Notes under the pieces: model-generated | Seen by the model: the letters and a program-made list of their open reading frames with translations, nothing else | The model's database searches: none | Told to the model about the DNA's origin: nothing | Position numbers and translations under genes: made by a program | Source: Acridotheres tristis | Lineage: Eukaryota; Chordata; Aves; Passeriformes; Sturnidae | Length of the DNA: 64,000 nt | Direction of reading: 5' to 3' | Assembly (NCBI GenBank): GCA_037013685.1 | Contig: CM072885.1 | Coordinates: forward strand, 26,040,620 to 26,104,619 | In this document: piece by piece, positions 36,441 to 47,720 of the stretch | Layout: each line of letters opens with the position of its first letter | How positions within the stretch are numbered: the first letter of the stretch is position 1

Positions 36441-39400
36441 TGCTTCCTTGTTAATCTGTTTTTATGTCACATTTCTGCATCCTTCGCTGCAAGATGTCTT
36501 AGGGAACTGCTTTTATTTTGCTTTCCCCTAACTTACTGTGAATATTATAGTGCCTTATCTCCAGCAGGTTTCTGGCATGAACACAGCACTGCAGGGTACC
36601 AGGTGTTGTTGCATCTACCAGCTCTCAAGAGACTATCACAAACAGCCAGTCCTCAGCAAAGCAAAGAAATATTTAGAGAAAGGCTCAGCTCTAACTTAGC
36701 AGAAGTTTTAGCCTCTTCCGAAAGATTCAGTGTGGGATGTGGTAAGTTGCAGGCGAGCATGCCATAGCAGCCCTGCAATGCCCAGGTTCCATCTGCAATG
36801 GAGAAATGTAGCTGGCAAGTTGGTTTCTGCCAAAGTTTCATCTCCAAGGATGCAGGTTTAGAGTACTGCACAGGCATCAGGTTATTGGCGCTTGCTAAAT
36901 CAGCCCTGCAGGGGGTTTTAAAAAATACGTTAAAGGGAGGGGTAGGAATTGCAGGCTGTTTTTAAACTGGCTTCCATGCTTATGTTTGTGGGAACCAGAG
37001 AGTTACATCAAAATTAAATCCTTTGCTAATCGTTCTCAAACATTTCCATGTGTTTAGATGATACACTGCACACTTGTTTACAAGTTTAGTATGATCCCTG
37101 TTAGTCCAAAAATTAATCCCTTGAGACTCTGTGTCCCACCTATCCACTGTAATTCCCCCTCAAATCTGTAGTAGTTTGATACTTCTTAAATGAGGTACTA
37201 ACTTGTACCCACTAAAAAGAGATGCAGAGCTGGATGCCCCGTGGTGGCTTTGCCCTGTGCTCCCAGCACAACCCCACCAGTCTGTCAGCACCCAGAGGTG
37301 CTGTGCTAAGGCAGATCTTCATAGGCATTCAGTCCTTTTGCTGGTGCTGCTCTGGCAGCAGACACGGGGGATGGCTCTAGGCTCCAGTCTAGCTCAAGGC
37401 AGGCTGTGTCTTGCAGTGCATGGCATGTAATTTTTCTTAACACACGTGTGTACCTCACCACTTCAAAACCAGAGAAATTTCTAGCAAGAGACACTCTCCC
37501 AGCTGCTCCTGGTGTTTCCCAGGGTGCCCTAGCCACAGGGTGGGAGAAGCAGTGATGGCAGGATCAGCCGCATGAGGCCAGTTAACCATCTGCTTTGAGG
37601 TTCTCCTATTGTTCTCCATATAGAAAAGGCACTTGAATCATAAGCCTTTTTCACAAGTTCTATCAGGTCTCATACACTAAAACAAAACCCCAATGTGTGG
37701 ATATGAAGTACTTAAAACCGAGGCCTTACCACAATGACTACAGCTTGTAAATAAGACATCATATGTCAGGGTTTCTGTTGGGGTGGCAGCAAAGAATGCA
37801 TTGTCCCAAACATGATGCCGAGGAATGGATGCAAATGTTGGTACTCAATTGTACTGAATGGTCTCAATCTTATTTCAGTTAACCATGTTCTGCAGTCCAT
37901 TTACCCAATCGAATTTCTGTTAGACCTTCTCTAACAAAATTTGTGATACGTATTCATTTTTTCTTATTGTTCATCCTGTTACCAAATGTCTGTGGTTAAT
38001 GCCACTGCATAGCCAGCAGTCATTTTGTCCTTTACCCAGGGTCTGAGAGAGAATGGGAAATACACAACATAGGCTATTTTCTGGCTCTTACTCAGCATTT
38101 CAAAATAATTCTCTCTCTTTTCCTATTCCTGAAGGAATTTAGGGATGAAAACAAAACAGATGTTTGCACTTTCTGCATTACAATGAATGTGTTCTATATC
38201 CACTTGTTTATAGAATGAATGGCAGAGTATTCAATGGCACCAGAAGCAAATTTGTCAGCTTCAAACTTCAGTACGACAAAATGTTGCTTAGCACATAGGG
38301 AAAGTGGACTAATACTTCTTGTTTTATTGACTATTAAAATGAGGCCACCTACAGGTCCCACAATAAACCTGCAAAAATATCTAATCCTGCACGTGTGAAG
38401 ATCTGAATTCCAGTCTGGCTTGCTCCCACTTTGTTGTAAAGAGAAGTCATACACCACAAGGCCTGGCTAGGCTTTTCAGATTAAAGTCATGACAGCAGCC
38501 AACAGCTGTCTTCCTTTTACACTCACTTAAAAAAAAAAAAAACAAAGGTGAGATAATACTTGCAAACATGCTTCAGTGAAATCACTGGAATAGACAAACC
38601 CCAAGCAGTGTCAGCAAGTGACACTCTGAAATCTCTGTATACAGGCTACCAGTGCACTAAACAAAAAGTTCTCCATTATGTCCACATATTTTTGGGATTG
38701 AGACTCACTTGAGCAGCCCAAATTAAGCAGGAAAAATACAGAAGCTTTCCCCAAAGACCTCCTAGGAGTTGTAGCCAGTCTTCTCAGACATTTTGCTTAG
38801 CCAATATAGCCAGCAGGAAAGAGAAACGGTTCCAGAAAAGACAACAGGCTTCCATTTTCAAAGTCCTGTTTTACTCCTGTTAGACAGCTTGCAAACAGTT
38901 AAGACATTTCACTCTGCAGATGTTTTAGCCAGTGCACTCTCAGTCCTTGTTCTCTGTAGTGTTCCAGACAATGGCACATTATTCTTTTCTTTTCACGGTG
39001 GAATAAAAACTGTCTAAACTGTGGCTGCACCTTGTCTTAGACCTTATACTTCTCACTTTTTGTATGCCCAAGTGAAAGGAGTATCTGTTCCCCAAAATAC
39101 AAACAATTGCCTTGTTGGCAGTGTAAGAACCATGACAAGTTATATGTGCCTACCTGCTGGGAAAAGTAGCAGTTCTTTGGAAAAGCAAATAAAATACATC
39201 TTTGTTGGCCTCTTAAAGAGGACAAGTTGATTTCGTGTGTGGGCTAGTTAATGTTCATGTTTTTCCAGGCTGCCCTAAAGCCCTTGTTCTTACATTTCTA
39301 GTATTGTCTCGTCTAGCTTACAACTTTATTATTGTGTGTTTCATAGAAACACAAACATCTGGAGAACATCCTCAGGTATAACTGCAGGGCAGTGCAGAAA

Positions 39401-41288
39401 ATATCTGGTGTGATATGAAACAGCTTTTTCTTCCCATGAAAGTACACCTCTGGGACTGGGAAATTTCAAAGGTCCATAATGGTGTGGAGATACTTCCACC
39501 ACCAGAACTCCACATTTGCCATAGGTCTGCAACAGACAGAATCGCTGGTGATTTCTTAGCTGTTCACTGTTTTTTTTCTTGGTGAAATTAGTTGGTGTTG
39601 GGACTAGTTTACAGAAAACACTGTGGCAACGGTGCTACAACTGGAGAGGAGGAGATTGAATTCCTTGCTGTAAGAACAGTTGGTTTCCATCTAGAGGTCA
39701 GGCAGGAGATGGAAGGTACATGGAGGGTGGGAAAATGGAAAGAGGAACTTGCATTTTGCCCCATGCTGTTTGCACCTCAGATTTACCTTAATCTGCATGG
39801 ATTTCCCTCATGGCTCTGTTAAGATCACATTTAACTCAGGACAATTAAAATAACATAGAGTTGTGAAACACTGTAAAAATAGGTCCTAATTCTTAATGTC
39901 ATTCTGGTATGTGTCTAACATCACTGACTTTAGTGAAACAAACCTTCTATAAGTCTGAAGTGATAGAAAGAACTGCTCGGAAAGGTTTCTCAACATACTT
40001 GAGATAAAATATTTTCAAGAATCCTTAAAATCTTTGACAGGAAGACGAGGCCTTTGGACAATCCTATTCCGTGAAGTAACTAGTACATATAAGTCCTAAA
40101 AGCCATGGACCATATTCTCAAAAGAGAGGTCTGTACCACCAAAGTCTAGCACTGCTGACACCTCAGTAAGCCAGTGCCCTAGCTGCCTCTCTGCATGCAC
40201 TCAGAGCCTTCCTTTACGTGCTGCAGAAGGCAGTTGCAATCACAGTATTTTCACACACTTTTACTGCTTGAGCCCTGTCATACTGGATCTTGAGAAAGGT
40301 GATAATTTTATCTTTTTCCTAGTTTGAACAATTTCTAGGGAAGAAAATCCAAACAGCTTTTTTTTCCCCCCCAAAGCTGAGAAAAGTCCAAAGAGTATCT
40401 GGAATTTGTTGTGTTTATGTTGTCAACTTCAGCTTTGTGGGTTACCACCAGTCCCAGCAGTCACCAATGACCATGAATTCAGCATTGTCTGTTGCTAAAT
40501 TACAATTTTATCTTTGCTTGGCTAGTAGCCTGCCAACTCAAAACAATTGCCTAATATATCATTAGAAGGCAAATACGTTCCTCTGTATGTCTTTCACATA
40601 TAAGCAGCCCCTACCACAGCCGGGACACCCCAGCATCCTGCTGAAGAAGGAAAGCAGTGCCTCAAATAATTTAAGCTGCAGATTTTTCTTTTCAAATAAA
40701 ATATTTTTTTGTTTTTCAAGGTCAGACACTTGGGGCTGTTCAGGTCACAAGACGCCAGGGACTGTTTACTTTGGAAAACAAGGACATCCACGGTAGGAGG
40801 TGCTTTTAGCAACAACCAAATCTGGTGTTTTAAACCAAACAGAAGCCTGGGCAAAGGGCAGCTTCACTCGTCCTTACTGACAGCATGATATCAAGGGAGA
40901 ACATCCAAGAGCTGACTGATGCACATACAACATGGATATTTGGTATTCTTGCTTGTGAACTGAAGTAACTCAAAGTATGTGGAAGATGAGAGGAATAAAT
41001 ATTTTGTGTTGACTGCAGTCAGTGTTTACAGTGGAAAGTGATTTCTAGAAAGGCTAAGACAGTGCCCAGTAGGAGGTTTTATCTAAAAGTGTTTTGGTCA
41101 TAGTGGAACAGTATTTTTCCTACAACCAGATGCAAAGTGAGATGGTCGGTTTTCCACTTTCCTTTGGGTATTTTATTTCATCTTTCAGTTGATTCAACTA
41201 TTCGGGCTATGGGGATTTCTAAAAGTCAGATTTTCTTCTCAGTCATCAGTAGAAAAAGAGAAGGAATTATTCTTTGGAAGTTGATATT
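36441..41288. other. Non-coding sequence between MSRB3 and the ERV-K-like provirus
   Basis: Only short frames, an A-run near 38528 and AT-rich unique DNA are visible. No gene or mobile element could be supported. Confidence 0.6.
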
Positions 41289-41294
41289 GGGTGG
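41289..41294. repeat. Target-site duplication GGGTGG (left copy)
   Basis: An identical copy lies directly after the 3' LTR at 46417-46422. Six bases is typical of class II retroviral integration. Confidence 0.92.
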
Positions 41295-41586
41295 TGTTGC
41301 TCTTGTGTTTCAGCCTTCTGATTGCTGACAGATTCTTTTTACAGTTTCTCACACTCTTTCTTGTAAATAATTAATGTTTTGCATTCCTCTTTGGAGGAAG
41401 AGAGAATTGATAGACTGTTGATGGGACCTCTGGGGTCAGGAGGTATTATCCTCACTGGCCAATCCATGGTCATTGTTGGTATTCTATAAATAGACATGAA
41501 ATATAAATAAAGTGCCTCTTTTCCTGCTTGATTCGTTGGAGTCAGTGAGTGTGAGTGTCTCTCTCTCTCTGTGTCATTCTGTGACA
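41295..41586 (+). repeat. 5' LTR of the ERV-K-like provirus (292 bp)
   Basis: It starts TGTTGC and ends GTGACA, and is repeated at 46129-46416. It carries a CCAAT box at 41459-41463, a TATA box TATAAATAG at 41485-41493 and the polyadenylation signal AATAAA at 41506-41511. The signal lies only about 20 bp after the TATA box, which implies that it is in U3 or at the very start of R and that R is short. A CT-repeat is near the 3' end. Confidence 0.94.
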
Positions 41587-41588
41587 GC

Positions 41589-41606
41589 TGGTGACCTCAA
41601 GTGAAG
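41589..41606 (+). other. Candidate primer binding site, tRNA-Trp-like
   Basis: Two bases after the LTR comes TGGTGACC, which matches the first 8 bases of the tRNA-Trp primer site used by avian leukosis-type viruses. The remaining ten bases match poorly, so the site is decayed or another tRNA is used. Confidence 0.5.
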
Positions 41607-41667
41607 AAAAGACCGTGGGTGAGATCTTTTTCTCTCTCCCTTTTCTCTGATTCAGTGGTTTTTAGTC

Positions 41668-43110
41668 ATGGAGGTTCCTTTGGTTTCTCCTGAGGACGCG
41701 TTGGTCCTTAGCCTCTGGGGGCACCTCCTGAACAGACGGGCTTCCATCTCCCTGGTGGAGCTTGAGTCGCTCTTTTTGTGGGCTCGGAGCCAACGTTTTC
41801 TTCCCAAGCCCGGGGATGCGTTCTCTAGAGAGGCGTGGTCTCTCTTCGGTGACCATTTGTGGAGTACTCTCTCTGCCTATGGGGCAGATGGGGTACAGTT
41901 TTTGCTGCAGTGAAAAAGGACTGATAGCCTTCTGGACAATGTTTTTCGTCCCCGAGGGTCCATAGAGGATCTTCAGGGCGAGATCCCGTCTCCTGCTTTA
42001 GAGACGGACAGCGAGTCTGACGAGAGTTTTTGAGTTTTTGCCCCAGCTGGAGCTTTCCTGTTCTCTCCAGGCTGGGGTCCGGGGGACCGCCGTTGGCCAG
42101 CTGCTTTCCAGCGGCCGGGGGATGGGCAGAGCCCCGTGGGGCCCCGAGGCCCCGGCGGGATCGGCGATGCTAGTCCCGCCCCTCCCCAAGCGGCAGGGAC
42201 GGTTGGGGGGGGCAACCGCCCTCCCTCTGTGCGTTCCCGGCACTTGGGGGATGCGAAGGGCCCCCGGTCTAGCCACCACCTTTGCTGAACTCAGTGTCGG
42301 TCATGACACTGTGTCTGAACTGCGGAGTATCCATCCGTTACCCCTTGGACACGGTGGGACGACAGCCGCGCGCCGCGCCGGCTCTACCTGCAGGCGGGTT
42401 TGGAGCGGCCGGCCCTCCTGTGACGCAGGCTGCTGGGCATGCGCAGACGCGTGAAGCCGCCAGGGCCAGGGCGTTGGTGGATCTTGGGTCAGATCCCGCC
42501 CAGGTGGAGAGGCGGGTGGCCCCACCCCGTCCGTGGAGGGTGGTGTCTCCCTTGAGCCAGCTTGGTACGGGGAGTGCCCTCCTTGGGGCGTTCCTGGATT
42601 CCCCGTCTCTGTGCCGCCTCCGCCTGAAATGGTGGGGGCTGTCGTGAGTGGCGGGGGGTGGCCGCGGCCCCGACTGGCCCTGGGCAGTCCACCTCTCCAC
42701 TACCCAGAGTGCTTCCGCCACCTGGGCAGTCTCCACCGTCTGCGCAGCCCATGGCCAGGGTGCGGGGCGGAGGCACAGCTCCCCAGGTGTCTGTCTTCCT
42801 GTACCCTACCCTTCCCTTGGCCCAGGTGGGTGTGGCCCCCCGCAGCCGCCTCCATTTTCTGGGATGCCCCCCCCATTGGTGTCGGCCGAGCCGGCCCCTG
42901 TGGCCGAGACGTGGGGCGGGGATGCGTCTCCCCAAGAGCCGGCTGTCTCTGCGCTCCGTCCCCGCCATGCCGCAGGGGGGCGGGGGGTGAATGTGAGGTG
43001 GGCCCATGCCAACTCGTGCCGGCTTCATTGTGCTGTGCCGACGCACACGGGCTCCGCCGGGGCTGGGTCGACTCCAGCGGCGGCCCGGTTGGCTGTGCTG
43101 CCGCTGCCTC
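41668..43110 (+). pseudogene. gag: Decayed gag of the ERV-K-like provirus
   Basis: An ATG at 41668 opens an 81-residue matrix-like segment (MEVPLVSPEDALVLSLWG start) ending at TGA 41911-41913. The same frame continues with acidic and then Pro/Gly-rich sequence, is stopped again near 42030, and becomes very GC-rich (42050-43100). In that block no frame stays convincing and I see no major homology region or CCHC zinc knuckle, so capsid and nucleocapsid are deleted or unrecognisable. Its base composition is unlike the AT-rich pol that follows. Long frames on both strands in this block come from GC richness. Confidence 0.6.
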
Positions 43111-43115
43111 CCACA

Positions 43116-43587
43116 AAAGCAAACGGGAGACCAGGGATTCTGGAAGGAACATGGATTGCTCAACTTGTCCTTTTTAAGTCTTGTGTTGGCAGGGTTGCTG
43201 GAGATGGTGGCTTTGGGTCCACTGGGCCACCCGAAGTTCACTGGCCAGTGGTCCGGACTGAAGAACGTCCCAAGATGCTGTGTACCGTGTCCCTCCCTGG
43301 TAGGACACCGTCAGAGATCCATCTCCGTGGGCTTCTTGACACTGGTGCGAACATCACAATTCTTTCCCTAGTTGCCCGGCCCCCAGAATGGCCCTTGGAT
43401 CCGGTGGGGACGCCTGTTCGGGACTGGGCGGAACGAAGCAATGCTACGTGAGCCAGCAGTCTGTGACAATCATGAACCAGGAGGGCCAAACGGCCACGAT
43501 TCGGCCTCACGTTGTTTCAACTTCTATTAACCTCTGGGGGAGGAATGTTTTGTCCGTATGGGGGTGTGCATTGGGATGGATTTTTAA
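43116..43587 (+). pseudogene. pro: dUTPase C-terminal remnant fused to retroviral protease, frameshifted
   Basis: In the frame of 43116-43450, IAQLVLF and GDGGFGSTG match the last conserved motifs of betaretroviral dUTPase, and only that end is left. The aspartic protease follows with LLDTGANITILS, the DTG active site intact. The frame then shifts near 43420 to one that reads GGTKQCYVSQQ and the terminal SINLWGR motif. A further one-base loss near 43553 moves it to the frame ending at TAA 43585-43587. The dUTPase-protease-pol order is the betaretrovirus one. The protein cannot be made as one piece because of these shifts. Confidence 0.75.
43578..43584 (+). other. Putative -1 frameshift heptamer at the pro/pol border
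   Basis: GGATTTT sits as codons G|GAT|TTT immediately before the protease-frame stop TAA. A -1 slip puts the ribosome exactly into the pol frame. It differs only in its last base from GGAUUUA, the known pro-pol slippery site of mouse mammary tumour virus. No downstream pseudoknot was modelled. Confidence 0.6.
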
Positions 43588-46111
43588 TGGAGGCTGCTGC
43601 GGTGAAGGGCGTGGAGTGTCCTACGCCTCCTTTACGGCGGCTGGTGGACGACCCCATCTGGGAAAACCAGTGGCCCCTCCCTCATGACAAATTAGTCACC
43701 CTTCAAGATCTGGTGCAGGAACAGTTGGACCAGGGTCATTTGGAGCTCTCTGAGAGCCCCTGGAATACTCCTGTCTTCTGCATCAAGAAAAAATCTGGGA
43801 AATGGAGGTTGTTACAAGACCTCCGAAAGATCAATGCAGTGATGGAACAGGTGGGGGCGCTGCAGCCTGGCATGCTGTCACCCACCATGCTTCCCACAGA
43901 CTGGCCAATTTTCATAGTTGACTTGAAAGATTGTTTCTTTTCGATTCCTTTGCATCCTGATGATAGGCCAAAATTTACTTTCATAGTGCCAGCTCTCAAC
44001 ACTGATGAACCTACACAGAGATACCAATAGAGGGTTCTTCCCCAGGGCATGCAAAACTCTCCGGCCATTTGCCAGTGGTATGTAGCCCATGCCTTGTCTG
44101 GAGTTCACAAGCAGTTCCCTGATGCCCAAATTTATCCTTACATGGGTGATGTCCTGGTGGCAGTGTCTGCTCAGGATGAGCTGCTGAGAATAAAACCTCA
44201 GCTGTTCGATGCTTTGCATTCACATGGGCTGTAGGTGACTCCAGAAAAGGTTGAAAAGCAACCTCCTTGGAAATATTTAGGAGTCAAAATCATGGAGAAA
44301 ACAATTCAGCACCAAGAAGTGCAATTCGAGTGTTCGATCAGGTTACTGAATGATGTGCAAAAATTGATGGGTGTCATCAATTGGTTATGTCCATATTTGG
44401 GACTGACCACGACACAATTGTCTCAATTGTTTGATCTGTTGAAGGGGGACTCTGATTTGAAGCCACCCCGCACGTTGACTCCGGAGGCACAACAAGTGCT
44501 GGAGAAAGTTCAGCAAGCGATTTCTGCTTGCCAAGTTTATCTCGTTGATCCTTCCATTGATGTCACTGTTTTCATTATCACTCTAGATCAACAACGTACG
44601 GTATCACTGGCCAGTGGGATGACAAATTGTCTGATCCCTTGCACATTTTGGAGTGGGTCTTTTTGCTGTGGCCCAGACATAGTCATAAGCTGGTGCAAGG
44701 ACCCACTGTCTTTCCTGATGGCTTGGGAGGACCAGGAAAGGCCATTGTTACTTGGCAGGATGGATCTGAGTGGTAGGTTCTGGAAGGTCATGAGGCTGGC
44801 TCAGCCCAATTGGCTGAATTGAGGGCTGCTGTCATGGCGTTTGGGAGATTTTCTCAGGAACCTTTCAATTTGGTCACGAATTCCACCTATGTAGTTGACA
44901 TTGCACAGCAGTTGGGTCATTCAGTTTTGAAGGAGGTCAGTAATCCTGCCTTGTTTCATTTACCGAAGACTTTGTGGTGTGCCACTCAGGCCAGAGTTCA
45001 TCCGTACTATGTTCTGCATGTAAGGAGTCACACTAATTTGCCAGGATTTATAGCGGAAGGTAACGCGAGGGCTGACAAGTTGGCCAACCCAGCATGGGTG
45101 GCACTTCAACCTGATACACTCACGCAGGCCAAGGCAGTGCATGTGTTTTTCCATCAGAACGCACATACATTGCAGAAGCGGAATCAGCTGTCGCGAACTG
45201 AGGCTTGTGACATTGTCGAGGCCTGTGACGACTGTCCTGCTGGCTCCGCCTTTGCTGGCTAGGGTAAACCCCAGAGGCCATAGGGCCTTGGAGCTTTGGC
45301 AGACCGATGTCACCCAGATTGCTGAGTTTGGCTGGCTCAAGTATGTGCATATAATGGTGGACATGTTCTCCTCTGCGATGTGGGCTTCTGCTCACAGTGG
45401 AGAAAAGACATGATGTCATTGCCCACTGGAGGCAGGCCTTTGCCTCTCTAGGCATACCCTCTGTTTTGAAAACCAACAGTGGTCCTGCTTACACATTGGA
45501 ACGGGTGTGGCAGTTCCTACAGTCATGGGGTGTGTCACACAAGTTTGGTATCCCTCACTGCCCGACTGGTCAAGCCATTGTAGAACGTGCTCATGGCACT
45601 CTGAAGCGGGTTCTTGTAAACCAAATCGGGGAATGCAGGGTGAAACCCTGCACAGTTGGTTGGCAAATGCTTTGTACACCATCGATTACCTTACAGTGCC
45701 ACAGAACTCAATCATGTTATTTTGAATCACCACTTCTCGTTACAGGCTTCGGACGAGACGCATCTGCCTCGAGCCAAAGTTCGGGTGTGAAATCTAGTCA
45801 CCAAACAGTGGGAAGGTTCTTGTGACCTTCTCACTTCGGGCCGTGAGTATCCATGTGTGTCCACAGATACTGGGGTGCGCTGGGTACCTTTGAGGTGTGT
45901 CTGTCCTGACCTGCAACCACAGAGACAGAATCCGGCTGTTGACAGGCAGGATGGAAGTTGTGACCAAACTGAAAGCCATCAAATGGATGACTCATCGAGT
46001 GAGGATTCAGATGCAGACAATGCGAGTCATCACTCTGATGAGACGGTGAGCAGACTGATCATTGTTCATTTTCCCTTTCTACATTGTACATTTTTCTTTT
46101 TTCTTTTTTAA
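43588..46111 (+). pseudogene. pol: Decayed betaretrovirus-like pol (RT, RNase H, integrase)
   Basis: RT begins near 43640 (WPLPHDKL, then [45 protein letters not shown]). In-frame TAG stops lie at 44028-44030 and 44232-44234. The active-site box reads YMGD (44139-44150), with Gly in place of a catalytic Asp. RNase H follows in other frames from about 44640 to 45100 (PDGLGG, AELRA, and TNSTYV where an Asp is expected). The integrase zinc region (HQNAHTL, CDDC) is near 45160-45235, and another shift leads to QTDVTQ (Asp at 45306). A further shift follows near 45400, then TNSGPAYT, where the second catalytic Asp is Asn (45475-45477), and GQAIVER with the Glu kept. The C-terminal acidic Ser-rich tail ends at TAA 46109-46111. 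Two enzymes have lost catalytic residues, so this copy is inactive. Confidence 0.9.
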
Positions 46112-46128
46112 GAGGTAAAAGGGTGAGA
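46111..46128 (+). other. Polypurine tract before the 3' LTR
   Basis: AGAGGTAAAAGGGTGAGA directly precedes the 3' LTR and is all purine except for two T, as expected of the plus-strand primer. Confidence 0.8.
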
Positions 46129-46416
46129 TGTTGCTTTTGTTTCACCCTTCTGATTGTTGACAGATTTTTTTTACAGTTTCTCACATTCTTTCTTGTAAAT
46201 AATGAATGTTTTGCTTTCCTCTTTGGAGGAAGAGAGAATTGATAGACTGTTGATGGGACCTCTGGGGTCAGGAGGTATTATCCTCACTGGCCAATCCATG
46301 GTCATTGTTGGTATTCTATAAATAGACATGAAATGTAAATAAAGTGCTTCTTTTCCTGCTTGATTCCTTGGAGCCAGTGAGTGTGAGTGTCTCTCTCTCT
46401 GTGTCATTCTGTGACA
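46129..46416 (+). repeat. 3' LTR of the ERV-K-like provirus (288 bp)
   Basis: It matches 41295-41586 with about 11 substitutions and two 2-bp deletions. TATAAATAG is at 46317-46325 and AATAAA at 46338-46343. It ends GTGACA, followed by GGGTGG. Confidence 0.94.
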
Positions 46417-46422
46417 GGGTGG
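46417..46422. repeat. Target-site duplication GGGTGG (right copy)
   Basis: Identical to 41289-41294. Confidence 0.92.
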
Positions 46423-47092
46423 CAAGAAAAAGAATTTGTGATAGGTTCCTACTATTAGTACAAATGGAGGCACTTCTAGATACAGTTTTGAATCCCTTGT
46501 GAATGGCATTGCAGGGCTGAGGCTGACCAAGTGGGATGCACAGCTTTGGTCCTCCTTGCTAACCAGCAAAGTCTGCTCTGTCTAAGAGTACAGGAATTGT
46601 CATATCTATGGACAGCTTGGCTGAAAAGGCACAGTCTCCTAGACCTTACCAAATCCACTCTGGAGAAAGCATCTGTCTCCAGCCATTTCCATCCCTCAAT
46701 GAGTGGCCATGCATGAGTACATATATACTGTTTAAAAATGTATGTGTCTTTCTGGATGTGGATGTTTTTTCACTGTAACTTTTACACCACAAACCACAAT
46801 TGCTATAGATAACTACTTTACCTCTGTGAAGATATTTGTTTCCTGGTGATACTTAATTAGTAGATACATTTCGCGGGTCAAGTTAGAGGGTAAAAATAAG
46901 TAAATTTTAGAAGATTCAGCCTATTCTTAAGCAGCATGGTATTTAGAAATGTTAAACTGCAATAAGAATCCACATCTGTGTGGACTCACCTAAAGTTTCA
47001 CAATAGCAGTGAGAATAGGGCACTCGGCTTCCTATTTCAAATGTCTTCAAATCATCCCTTCAAAGAATCTCTATTAGGTGTAGGAGTAGAAC
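46423..47092. other. Short non-coding spacer between LTR elements
   Basis: AT-rich sequence with no gene or repeat that I can identify. Confidence 0.6.
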
Positions 47093-47097
47093 CTGGG

Positions 47098-47715
47098 TGT
47101 GTTGGTTTGAAAGTAAAACCAGTGCGAGACTCCAAGTCAGTAATACAATTTAATAGGAGAAAAGAGAAAAAATAAAATACATGCAATAATATAAAAGAAA
47201 CAACCACCGAAAAAGTCAGAAATACAACCTGACACCCTGTCAGTCAGGGTGTTGGTAGCAGTCCGTATAAATGGTGGCTGCAGTCCTCCTGGATGACAGA
47301 TGTGGTTCAGTTGAAGCAGTGCTCCTGTAGAAGGTGCAGTTTTCCTCTGAAGATCCAGCGATGATGTGGAAATGATCCGACTTTCCTCTGGGATCCAGTA
47401 GAAAGGTCTCCCTTCGTGTCCCAAACCCCAGTTTTTTATCTAGGTAGGAAAGGCTTGGCTCCTGCCCCTGGCTGGGGCATCTCTCAATGGGATGATGTAA
47501 TCTTATCAGTCACACAATAGGACTTAATGGCCCATTAACGGAATATATCTTCTGGAGGAAGGATGGGTTGTGAAAAGATAACGATGATCATCCCCCTGAT
47601 CTTATCAGATGGCACATCAGCAGAGGAGATCTCCCACAGAGATAAGGATCACCACCCCTCCCACATTTTAACAGATGGTGATAGAATACACATTGTTGCA
47701 TTGTACCCCAGGACA
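47098..47715 (-). mobile_element. Solo LTR, family shared with 52850-53466 (618 bp)
   Basis: The element has TG...CA ends and is flanked by the 5-bp duplication CTGGG (47093-47097 and 47716-47720). It is about 95% identical by eye to the reverse complement of 52850-53466. Sense orientation is taken as minus because on that strand a TATA-like AGATAAAAA precedes an ATTAAA signal near the end, and the terminal TTTCAAACC resembles the end of the ERV-L-like LTR at 5594. A 5-bp duplication is usual for ERV-L type elements. No internal retroviral genes are present. Confidence 0.9.
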
Positions 47716-47720
47716 CTGGG

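Larger units (their letters stand above)
41289..46422 (+). mobile_element. Betaretrovirus-like (ERV-K type) endogenous provirus, defective, env-less
   Basis: The complete insertion is bounded by the 6-bp duplication GGGTGG at 41289-41294 and 46417-46422. It contains LTR, candidate primer site, decayed gag, dUTPase remnant plus protease, pol, polypurine tract and LTR. The interior is only about 4.5 kb: a recognisable capsid homology region is missing and there is no env. The 6-bp duplication, the dUTPase-protease arrangement and the separate pro and pol frames point to the betaretrovirus-like class II group. The two LTRs differ by about 11 substitutions and two 2-bp indels over 288 bp by eye, while the interior has many frame breaks. 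It lies about 5 kb downstream of the likely end of MSRB3. Confidence 0.93.

Noticed and set aside
42489..43241. 250-codon minus-strand frame in the second provirus
   Set aside because: It comes from the GC-rich block, where few stops occur by chance, and has no motif.
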